A stretch of DNA of 64,000 bases, taken from positions 62,001-126,000 of the forward strand of contig CAMVMX010000001.1 of NCBI GenBank assembly GCA_947168665.1, in the 5' to 3' direction. The stretch's first letter is position 1. Each line of letters opens with the position of its first letter. Origin of the DNA: an uncultured Bacteroidales bacterium. Its GTDB lineage: Bacteria > Bacteroidota > Bacteroidia > Bacteroidales > P3. The translations under genes and the position numbers were made by a program. Below the pieces are notes generated by a model that saw only the letters and a program-made list of their open reading frames with translations, was not told the origin of the DNA and made no database searches. This document shows, piece after piece, positions 34,351 through 41,431 of the stretch.

Positions 34351-34899
34351 TCAGTCCGCCGCGACCCTGTCACGCTCCATCCGCAGCAGTCGTTGCTTGC
34401 GTTCCTGTCCGCCGGCATAGCCCGACAGCCGCCCTCCGGCTCCCACCACCCTGTGGCAGGGGACTATCAGCAAGACCGGATTGCATGCCACCGCGTGGCC
34501 GACGGCTTGCGCCGACATGCGGTCATGGCCAAAGGTCCGGGCCAGCTCCGCGGCCAACGCGCCGTAAGTGGTAGTCTGCCCGTAGGGGATGGACTGCAAA
34601 AGCCGCCAGACGGCCCGTTGGAAAGGGGTGCCACTCAGGGCTATCGGCGGTGTCGACGGGAGTTTGGCTCCGCCGAAATAGGCTTCCAGCCACTCGGAAG
34701 CCTGACGCAGCGCAGAGTCCGCAACGTCGGCCCTGTCCGCGACCGGGATGGCGGGAAAGTGGCTGCCAAGCCATCGAGGCGGCGACGGTTGCCCGTCGAA
34801 ACAAAGTCCCACAAGCGATGCGCCGTCCGAGCCCAGCACAATGTTCCCCAACGGAGAGGGATAACAACCAAGATGCAACATAGATTGGGCCATCCGCAC
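34351..34899 (-). CDS. ogt: Methylated-DNA-protein cysteine methyltransferase
   Basis: This 182-residue O6-alkylguanine-DNA repair protein transfers the alkyl group to Cys148 in the motif VPCHRVVGAGGRLSGYAGG. The preceding FQRAVWRLLQSIPYGQTTTYGALA is the conserved DNA-binding helix-turn-helix. There is no Ada N-terminal regulatory domain, so it is the Ogt type. It stands alone on the minus strand, at the left border of the accessory region. Confidence 0.94.
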   Translation of the reverse strand: MRMAQSMLHLGCYPSPLGNIVLGSDGASLVGLCFDGQPSPPRWLGSHFPAIPVADRADVADSALRQASEWLEAYFGGAKLPSTPPIALSGTPFQRAVWRLLQSIPYGQTTTYGALAAELARTFGHDRMSAQAVGHAVACNPVLLIVPCHRVVGAGGRLSGYAGGQERKQRLLRMERDRVAAD

Positions 34900-34958
34900 G
34901 GGAACACAGTTAGGGTAACATCCGGGTCATCAATGACATAATGATTGCCCGAGGGCAA

Positions 34959-35780
34959 TTAATCATAATAACTGAAGGTGCGGACCACGGTGATGGAGTA
35001 CAGTTCCTTGCCTTCTATCACATCGATTGTGGCCTTGGTCCAGTTGCCGTGGTCGTCGTATTCGGTGTAGGTGTATTTATTGTGGGGCTGGACGGAGGGG
35101 CGGCCGCCGAGGTCTTGCTCCCAGTCGGAGAACCACGTCTCGGCAGTGTCGCCACGCTCGTCATAGCGGATGTGGAAATCGAGATAGCGTCCTTCGCCGG
35201 AGCGGGCACGATCCAGCCGGCCGTTGGCATCGTAGCGGTAACGCTCCACCCCGCCGGGGATGGACTTGAAGACTGGACGTCCCAACGAGTCGTAGCGGTA
35301 GACGGTGCTGTCGCCCCACGCATTCACCTGCACCAGCGGACGGCAGTGGTCGTCGCAGGTGATGAGGTTGTCCGTCACGCTGTTGCCGTCCTCGGTCTTG
35401 TTGATAAGGTATTCCGAGAATCCGGCGAGGCAACCAAGGCTGTCGTAGAAATACACCACGCTGTCCACACAGCAGCTGTTGGTCGACACGAAAAGGAGCA
35501 GCTTCCCGTCCGGGCCATAAGCATAACGCTCGTCGGTCTGGCCCTGCATGGCGGCAGTGGACATGGCGGTGCGCATTCCGGTCTCGTTGTAGGCCTCGGC
35601 GGTGGTGACGAATAGCTTGTGCTCGGCATCCATGCAGAAATCGGTGCGCTGCACGGTCTGCACCCGGCCCCGATAGCCCATCTGTCCAGTGCTGTAAAGA
35701 TGGGTGAACTCGCTCTGCCCCTGCGCGACAATGGGCAGCAGCAACAGGCAAATAGAAATGGTAGATCTTACATTCTTCAT
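34959..35780 (-). CDS. Secreted RHS/YD-repeat-like protein
   Basis: This 273-residue protein has a signal peptide (MKNVRSTISICLLLLPIVAQGQ) followed by repeated strands such as YAYGPDGKLLLF, VVYFYDSLGCLAGF, TVYRYDSLGRPVFK, ERYRYDANGRLDRA and IRYDERGDTAETW. The Y-YD-GR pattern is that of RHS/YD repeats, but in a short, single-domain form with no toxin tail. Such small proteins are common in Bacteroidota and their function is unknown. It is located just downstream of the decayed hipA, on the same strand. Confidence 0.75.
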   Translation of the reverse strand: MKNVRSTISICLLLLPIVAQGQSEFTHLYSTGQMGYRGRVQTVQRTDFCMDAEHKLFVTTAEAYNETGMRTAMSTAAMQGQTDERYAYGPDGKLLLFVSTNSCCVDSVVYFYDSLGCLAGFSEYLINKTEDGNSVTDNLITCDDHCRPLVQVNAWGDSTVYRYDSLGRPVFKSIPGGVERYRYDANGRLDRARSGEGRYLDFHIRYDERGDTAETWFSDWEQDLGGRPSVQPHNKYTYTEYDDHGNWTKATIDVIEGKELYSITVVRTFSYYD

Positions 35781-35787
35781 TTTTGAA

Positions 35788-36131
35788 TCATTGTAATGTA
35801 AAACAGCGATATTGAAATGATAACCTATAGTTTCTCTTCAACTCATCCGACAGGAATGAGCGTTCTATCAATTCAAGTGCAAGCGTGGATTCTTTGGCAA
35901 AGGCATCAATCTCACGTCTGACCAATCTGTCCGGCAAGCCAATCCTACCGCCAAATTCCACGAGAACGGAAACAGGTAGTCGGACTTGTATTCCTCATTC
36001 CTCAACGGCATAGTGAGACATACGGGCGCTCCCGTATAATCATCTTTATAGGAGAATGTGAAACGCCTGCTGTCATCCTCCCGAAGGATGCCCGCCTCCA
36101 TGCCGTTTACATACACCTTACCTTGTCTCAT
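35788..36131 (-). pseudogene. hipA toxin relic with a large internal deletion
   Basis: The 5' part reads MRQGKVYVNGMEAGILREDD...NEEYKSDYLFPF, the HipA N-terminal subdomain. Directly after it, in a different frame, the DNA encodes EFGGRIGLPDRLVRREIDAFAKESTLALELIERSFLSDELKRNYR..., which looks like the C-terminal helix region of HipA and ends at 35788. The kinase core, several hundred residues long in intact HipA, is missing. The 87-residue track ORF (35868-36131) is therefore an N-terminal fragment with an out-of-frame tail. The start overlaps the hipB stop, as in normal hipBA operons. Confidence 0.8.
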
Positions 36132-36339
36132 ATTCCATCACTTTAGGTTTCACATCTAATTGTAGTCCTATGGTGTCAAGAATGGCCAGCAATGTGGCAA
36201 TTTGTGGGTTTCCTTCGCCCCGTTCAATTGCAACAAGGGTGTTGACAGCAACCCCCGAAAGCTCAGAAACCGTGCGCTGGTTTACCCCCAGCACGGCACG
36301 CCGCTCTTTAATAATCTGCCCGATTTCATTCAAGTCCAT
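36118..36339 (-). CDS. hipB: HipB-like XRE family antitoxin
   Basis: This 73-residue HTH_3 protein, MDLNEIGQIIKERRAVLGVNQRTVSELSGVAVNTLVAIERGEGNPQIATLLAILDTIGL, is a full-length HipB-type regulator. It would bind its own promoter and neutralise HipA. The track starts at 36369, but a promoter box covers that codon, so ATG 36339 is chosen. The partner toxin is broken by deletion, so the gene may survive only as a repressor. Confidence 0.85.
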   Translation of the reverse strand: MDLNEIGQIIKERRAVLGVNQRTVSELSGVAVNTLVAIERGEGNPQIATLLAILDTIGLQLDVKPKVMEYETR

Positions 36340-36365
36340 AATACCATTATATTGCGATTTCCGCT

Positions 36366-36374
36366 GCAAAAGTA
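36366..36374 (-). promoter_or_regulatory. Promoter -7 box for hipB
   Basis: The minus strand reads TACTTTTGC, 26 nt upstream of the chosen hipB ATG and overlapping the alternative start at 36369. Confidence 0.6.
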
Positions 36375-36470
36375 CATCTATTATTTCATTCAGCCAAATA
36401 AAATCGCAGTATGTTGATATTTTTCCATCAGAATGCTCCTTTTATAATAACATCGAATTATACTAAACCA

Positions 36471-36506
36471 CACGAATCATACGTGTCATTCGTGCAATTC
36501 GTGTTC
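36471..36506. repeat. ATTCGTG-type short repeats
   Basis: CACGAAT, then CATTCGTG and AATTCGTG, occur within 36 bases. The sequence is AT-rich and lies between hipB and the TIR gene. It resembles short intergenic repeats often seen in Bacteroidales. No gene is seen. Confidence 0.45.
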
Positions 36507-36562
36507 TTTTATTAAATCAACCCCCTCTTCCGCATTTCAAAGAAGCACATTGAATCACTATT

Positions 36563-37423
36563 TTATATGACACTATTTAGAAATTCATCACGTTTACGCT
36601 CCCATGTTGTTTCTTTAGGTTGCTTTAGTCCAAACATATCTGTAAGTTTGTCCTTTAATAGATTCATATGAGCATATGCTTTCTTTGCATTCACTTTAAC
36701 AGAAAGTACACTTTGCCCTACAACACCTTTCATATCTTCAAATTCCATATCTTTTGTAAGGAAAGAACAACCATCAGACTTTAGCACCCACGCAGCTCCC
36801 ATCTCGTTCAAAGAAACAGGACTTTTAAAATAACGTGGCGACTGGATAAATATTACAAAAAGTTCATGAGTCTCAAATAACTTACGCAAACCTTCAAATA
36901 TGTCCTGTCCCAACTTGATGCCATATTCTGGGATAGAACTACAAAATAGATTTGTTCCATTAAATCCAAGGCTTTCAAGAAGAGACACAAGTGCCGTTAC
37001 AAAGTCCTCGTCATCATGAGAATGACTAATAAAAATCATTGGGGACTTGGATGAAAGTCCGTTATCCTCAGATTTGTTCAGCTGCCTTTTCATATTTTCA
37101 CCCTTTACTAATGCATTTAAGTAAGAAATATCCCGTTGGAGTTCAGATTTTAAATCTTCCCGGAAATCTCGATAGAAAAGTCTATTTATTCCTCGGCTTG
37201 GAAGGTTATTGACCTCTTGAGAGTCTTTACCATAAAGAATAGCTAACAATTGCTCTATTTCCATCTCCAAATCATCTGCCTTTCTTGATAAAGTCCTTAT
37301 TAGAGATTCATCATACTTTATTCCAAATGGACTATGCTTTCCATCAGGCATTTTTCCAACTTCAACGATTAAATCCTTCGCAAGTTCTATCTGATTATTC
37401 AAAAATTCCTCAGTTTGTATCAT
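36563..37423 (-). CDS. TIR-domain protein
   Basis: This 286-residue protein has a helical N-terminus of about 125 residues and a TIR domain at about residues 128-225. The domain shows PMIFISHSHDDEDFVTALVSLLESLG, the loop NLFCSSIPEYGIKLGQDIFEGL and SPVSLNEMGAAWVL, where Glu207 sits at the position of the NAD-hydrolase glutamate of enzymatic TIRs. Bacterial TIR proteins deplete NAD+ or make cyclic ADP-ribose signals in phage defence (Thoeris, SPARTA and others). The gene is visibly AT-rich. It lies downstream of a Sel1 gene on the same strand, with a probable promoter of its own. Confidence 0.85.
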   Translation of the reverse strand: MIQTEEFLNNQIELAKDLIVEVGKMPDGKHSPFGIKYDESLIRTLSRKADDLEMEIEQLLAILYGKDSQEVNNLPSRGINRLFYRDFREDLKSELQRDISYLNALVKGENMKRQLNKSEDNGLSSKSPMIFISHSHDDEDFVTALVSLLESLGFNGTNLFCSSIPEYGIKLGQDIFEGLRKLFETHELFVIFIQSPRYFKSPVSLNEMGAAWVLKSDGCSFLTKDMEFEDMKGVVGQSVLSVKVNAKKAYAHMNLLKDKLTDMFGLKQPKETTWERKRDEFLNSVI

Positions 37424-37485
37424 TTTAGATTTATGTATTATTTATTTATTTTTTTAACTATTTGGATAATAATATTTCTTCACAT

Positions 37486-37493
37486 CAAAAGTA
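37486..37493 (-). promoter_or_regulatory. Possible promoter -7 box for the TIR gene
   Basis: The minus strand reads TACTTTTG, 62 nt upstream of the TIR ATG, with a TTG about 17 nt further upstream. This suggests that the TIR gene can be transcribed independently. Confidence 0.45.
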
Positions 37494-37558
37494 TTTATAT
37501 ATTTAATTATCAAGCATAAAATTCAAACTTAATCGTAGTCGGAGATGTAAAGTTTTTT

Positions 37559-38857
37559 TCATCTTTTCTTATAATAAACACGCATCCAACCGTCCCATGC
37601 ATCGCCTTTCATACCAAAATGATGCTTTGTTGATTTCATATACCAAGTTAGAGCCTCATCATAATCTTCACGTCTTTCATAATACCAACCAAGATTGTAT
37701 TGTGCATCGGCATGCCCTTGTTCTGCAGCCCTATGAAACCACTCAACTGCATCTTTATTACCATCCATCCAATAGAAACAACCCCCAAGATAATTTTGAG
37801 CATCTGTATGTCCCTGTTCAGCAGCCAAACGAAACCACTTTTTTGCCTCCTCCCAATCATGCTTCATACCAATACCTCTCATACAACATAATCCAAGTGA
37901 ACATTGCGCATTAGCATGTCCCTGCTCAGCAGCCTTTTGATACCACTCTGTCGCCTCTTTCATTTTTTTTAATAGTACACAAATACTTTTTTGATAATTA
38001 TTGACATCTGGAACAAACACTCTGTGGGATGGTAGATGATACTTTGCTACTTCAAATTCTGTCATATCAGATTTTTGTCCCACAGTCTGGTACCATTCTA
38101 TTACTTCTTTTATGTCACGTTTTACTCCTTTGTAATCAACCTTGTAGATCAAACATCCAAGATTGTATTGAGCATCGGCATATCCTTGCGCTGCTGCCTT
38201 TCTAAATAGCTCTGCAGCCTTTTCTTCGTTATTCTTATTACCATAATCTACACCAGTGTCTCCATCCAAGAAAGGGCTACTTTTAAAATAACACAAACCA
38301 AGACTGTTTTGGGCATCAACGTGGTCTTGCTTCGCTGCCTTACTATACAATCTTACTGCCCTTCTCCTGTTCTTCTTTACAAGATCGCCATTATAATAAC
38401 ATACACCTAGATTATACTGAGCATCAGCATACTTCTGTCTCGCCGACTTGCGATACCATTTAACAGCCTCCTTTGGATTCTGTTTCACACCAATTCCATA
38501 ATGGTATCTTTTTGCTAATAAAAAACGAGATTCAGAATTTTTCCGTTCAGCTAATAGCATATCTCTCAGCAGTTCTGATGAATCATTATTTAAGCCAAAA
38601 AGTATCTTCTCTAACTTTATCCAATATTCTTTATCACAATAAGTATTATACTCCACTTGATAAAGTAACTGACATTGCTTATTCATGTTCTTAATACCAA
38701 TGAAATGTAAGGAGATCTCTTCCTTTTCGTAGACGCTTACGTCTTTATGCATTTTGAGGTTGAAATAGGTGCCGGGCTTGGCAATGCCTTTTTCCTCGTC
38801 GAAGAGGTAGACGCGGCATTCTACCTCGGTTTTGATATGTAGTACTGATGTTCCCAT
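37559..38857 (-). CDS. Sel1-repeat (SLR) protein
   Basis: This 432-residue protein has an N-terminal region of about 100 residues (MGTSVLHIKTEVECRVYLFDEEKGIAKPGTYFNL...) of unknown type, then about seven Sel1-like repeats such as EAVKWYRKSARQKYADAQYNLGVCYYNG, KAAELFRKAAAQGYADAQYNLGCLIY and EAKKWFRLAAEQGHTDAQNYLGGCFY. SLR proteins are scaffolds and no catalytic motif is visible. It starts 11 nt after the YhcG-like nuclease stop, so the two are cotranscribed, and precedes the TIR gene by 135 nt. It may act as sensor or adaptor for one of them; this is inference. Confidence 0.88.
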   Translation of the reverse strand: MGTSVLHIKTEVECRVYLFDEEKGIAKPGTYFNLKMHKDVSVYEKEEISLHFIGIKNMNKQCQLLYQVEYNTYCDKEYWIKLEKILFGLNNDSSELLRDMLLAERKNSESRFLLAKRYHYGIGVKQNPKEAVKWYRKSARQKYADAQYNLGVCYYNGDLVKKNRRRAVRLYSKAAKQDHVDAQNSLGLCYFKSSPFLDGDTGVDYGNKNNEEKAAELFRKAAAQGYADAQYNLGCLIYKVDYKGVKRDIKEVIEWYQTVGQKSDMTEFEVAKYHLPSHRVFVPDVNNYQKSICVLLKKMKEATEWYQKAAEQGHANAQCSLGLCCMRGIGMKHDWEEAKKWFRLAAEQGHTDAQNYLGGCFYWMDGNKDAVEWFHRAAEQGHADAQYNLGWYYERREDYDEALTWYMKSTKHHFGMKGDAWDGWMRVYYKKR

Positions 38858-38868
38858 TTTCTTACAAT

Positions 38869-39903
38869 TTATTCATTTTCTACTTTTGTTTCATTCGCTC
38901 TTGCCAGACGTTTCACCTCTTCCACTTCGGCTTGTAGCTGCTCGGTGGTAGGAAGATAGAGTTGGTATTGGCTGGCAAGAATGGTGTTGTTGTCCTCGGG
39001 TAAAGCCATTCGTACCATTGTATCATTTTTGCGAGTGCAGAGAAGGATGCCTATGGTAGGATTCTCTCCTGCGACACGCTCCGTGCGGTCATAGTAGTTC
39101 ACATACATCTGCAACTGGCCAAGGTCTTGGTGTGTCAGTTCCCCTGTCTTCAACTCCACCACGACAAAGCATCGTAATAGGCGATTGTAGAATACCAAAT
39201 CGATGAAAAACTCATCGTCTTCCAGCAGGATTCGTTTCTGTCTTGCCACAAAAGAGAACCCCTTCCCCATTTCGAGCATAAACTCAGCAATATGGGATAT
39301 GATGGCTTGTTCCAAATCACGCTCATAATAAGATGCTTGTGGTTTAAGCCCGAGAAACTCTAACACCATGGGGTCTTTAACAATCTCTGTTGGGGATTCG
39401 GGGATACGCTCCTTGCGAGCCACGGACAACACCGACTCTTTATCGTTGCTCATGAGTAGTCGTTCGTACAATAGGGAGTCTATCTGTCGCTTCAGCTCTC
39501 GCCCAGTCCATGCGTTGTTTACCGCTTCTAACTCATAGTACTCACGTTTGTCGGGGTCGGATATTTGCATAAGTAGTCGATACTGAGCCCAATTCAATTG
39601 CGACCGCACTGCGGACGCAATTGGATATTCTCTATAAAACTGACGTGCACGCTCCAACTGACGATGACCAAATCCGCTACCATATTCTGGTTCCAAACGC
39701 AGGGCAAGGTTCTTGATAAGGTATGAGCCATAGTCAGCTCGTTCCTTCCCTTGTTGCTCCTCCTCAAAGATGCGCTTGCCTAATTGCCAATACATCTGCA
39801 CACGACAGAAATCCACATTGCGAACAGCAGTGGCACGGGCATTGTTAATAATGGAGCGTATGTCGGACACAAATGTCTCTTGCATGGTTGTAAGTGTATT
39901 CAT
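38869..39903 (-). CDS. YhcG/DUF1016 family PD-(D/E)XK nuclease
   Basis: This 344-residue protein has the DUF1016 N-terminal half (YWQLGKRIFEEEQQGKERADYGSYLIKNLALRLEPEYGSGFGHRQLERARQFY) and a PD-(D/E)XK nuclease core: FFIDLVFYNRLLRCFVVVELKTG with Asp235, Glu250 and Lys252. The family is widespread in mobile and defence-associated gene clusters and often sits near restriction-modification loci, although none is seen here. It is 27 nt downstream of the AAA/DUF4143 gene and 11 nt upstream of the Sel1 gene. Confidence 0.9.
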   Translation of the reverse strand: MNTLTTMQETFVSDIRSIINNARATAVRNVDFCRVQMYWQLGKRIFEEEQQGKERADYGSYLIKNLALRLEPEYGSGFGHRQLERARQFYREYPIASAVRSQLNWAQYRLLMQISDPDKREYYELEAVNNAWTGRELKRQIDSLLYERLLMSNDKESVLSVARKERIPESPTEIVKDPMVLEFLGLKPQASYYERDLEQAIISHIAEFMLEMGKGFSFVARQKRILLEDDEFFIDLVFYNRLLRCFVVVELKTGELTHQDLGQLQMYVNYYDRTERVAGENPTIGILLCTRKNDTMVRMALPEDNNTILASQYQLYLPTTEQLQAEVEEVKRLARANETKVENE

Positions 39904-39930
39904 AATAGTAGGTATGATGTTCCCATGGTA

Positions 39931-41232
39931 TTATTGGTTATTGTCTTTGATTAGTTTTTCTACATTGTAGAGTGGCACGTTCTCCATCCAGTCTTGGTCT
40001 TTGTAGGGCAATGTGGAGAATCGCACGCCTTTGAGGTCGGGGTTTTTCTCTATGAAGGTGCGGAGCGACTTGGAATGGACATTCGCCTCAGCCTTTACCT
40101 CGATAGGCAGTATACGATGTTCTGCCTGCACGATGAAGTCTACCTCCATCTGCGAATCATTAGTTGCGTAATAGTGGATGGGGAGAGCAGAAGGCACCAT
40201 CTGCGACAGCACATATTGCTCCGAAAAGGATCCTTTGTATTCTGAAAAGGCGTTGTCGCCCAACAACACATCCTTTGCCGGCGCATCCATCTGTGCTCCG
40301 AGCAGTCCCACATCGTTCATATACAGCTTGAATACCGAAGGCTCTTCATAGAAACGCAACGGCATCTTGGGCGTACTGACGCGCGTGACCTTATACACCA
40401 GTCCTGCATCTAACAGCCATTGAATGGCAAGCAGGTAGTCGCTGGCTCGACTTCCCGGTTTCACATCTGAGTATTTGAACTTCTTGTTCTCTTTTGCCAG
40501 CTGCTGCGGGACGGCATCCCACACCATAGCGATGCGCTCTGCCTCGCTCCGCGACACATGCTTGGAGAAGTCTTTGCGGTAGTCTGCCAGTATCTGTTTC
40601 TGAATCTTGCGTACCTCGTGGGGGTTGCCCTCTTCTGCAAAGGACTTCACCGCTGCCGGCATTCCTCCCACATAATAGTACTGCCGCAGCAGTTCGATGA
40701 AGAAACTGTTGAGTGAACTGGTGGAGGAGGAATCACCATTCTGCAACATCTCGGCCGCCTGTTCCTTTCCCATGGCCATCACAAACTCGGTGAACGACAT
40801 GGGATAGAGGTTCATCATATCCACCTTCCCCACAGGGAAAGAAACACCCTGATGCAGCGATATGCCCAACAGGGAGCCAGCCACTATTACATGGTATTCT
40901 GGAGCATTCTCACAAAAATATTTCAATGCCGTCAGGGCACGCGGATATTCTTGTATCTCATCAAGGACAATCAAAGTAGAACCCGCTGCAATGGATTCAC
41001 CCGAGACTGCCGACAGGGCAGTCACCATACGACGGGTATCAAAGTCCTTAAAGACCTCCTCAATCTGTGGGGTGCTCTCACAGTTGATGTACGCCGTGTT
41101 GGAATATTCCTTTCTCCCAAATTCCCGGATAATCCAAGTTTTTCCCACTTGACGCGCCCCATTTAAGATAAGAGGCTTTCTTCCGCTCCTACACTTCCAT
41201 TTAAGCAAATCATTATATATCAGTCGTTCCAT
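39931..41232 (-). CDS. AAA_14/DUF4143 ATP-binding protein
   Basis: This 433-residue protein has Walker A LNGARQVGKTWII (GARQVGKT at 25-32), the Walker B-like LIVLDEIQEYPRALTALKYFCENAPEYHVIVAGSLLG, and a C-terminal DUF4143 domain that ends with VDFIVQAEHRILPIEVKAE. This part is nuclease-like (D-x-n-(D/E)-x-K) in many family members. Such proteins are abundant in Bacteroidales; their function is unsettled and some are proposed to belong to DNA-related or competition systems. It is first in the co-oriented accessory cluster and is preceded by a promoter set in a 33-bp repeat. Confidence 0.92.
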   Translation of the reverse strand: MERLIYNDLLKWKCRSGRKPLILNGARQVGKTWIIREFGRKEYSNTAYINCESTPQIEEVFKDFDTRRMVTALSAVSGESIAAGSTLIVLDEIQEYPRALTALKYFCENAPEYHVIVAGSLLGISLHQGVSFPVGKVDMMNLYPMSFTEFVMAMGKEQAAEMLQNGDSSSTSSLNSFFIELLRQYYYVGGMPAAVKSFAEEGNPHEVRKIQKQILADYRKDFSKHVSRSEAERIAMVWDAVPQQLAKENKKFKYSDVKPGSRASDYLLAIQWLLDAGLVYKVTRVSTPKMPLRFYEEPSVFKLYMNDVGLLGAQMDAPAKDVLLGDNAFSEYKGSFSEQYVLSQMVPSALPIHYYATNDSQMEVDFIVQAEHRILPIEVKAEANVHSKSLRTFIEKNPDLKGVRFSTLPYKDQDWMENVPLYNVEKLIKDNNQ

Positions 41233-41242
41233 AACATTAATC

Positions 41243-41374
41243 TACATTTTTTCAGACGTATTCACGATGCAAAGATACATTTTTTTGGACGAATAATGGA
41301 AGAAAAACTACATTTTTTCAGACGACCAACGGGGCAGAAACTACATTTTTTCGGACGAACGCCTGTCGTTGTTA
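41243..41374. repeat. Four copies of a 33-bp period repeat over the AAA/DUF4143 promoter
   Basis: The core TACATTTTTTcaGACGaa begins at 41243, 41276, 41309 and 41342, exactly 33 bp apart. Cores are about 18 nt and well conserved; the rest of each period varies. On the minus strand each copy ends in AAAAAATGTA, and the second carries the actual promoter box TATCTTTGC, so the other three look like decayed or alternative promoter units or operators. Confidence 0.8.
41269..41277 (-). promoter_or_regulatory. Promoter -7 box for the accessory operon
   Basis: The minus strand reads TATCTTTGC, 36 nt before the AAA/DUF4143 ATG at 41232, inside the 33-bp repeat. Confidence 0.65.
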
Positions 41375-41431
41375 ACAGAAAGAGGGCTTGCCCAACCATC
41401 GGCAAACCCTCTTTATTCATAAGAGACAGCA

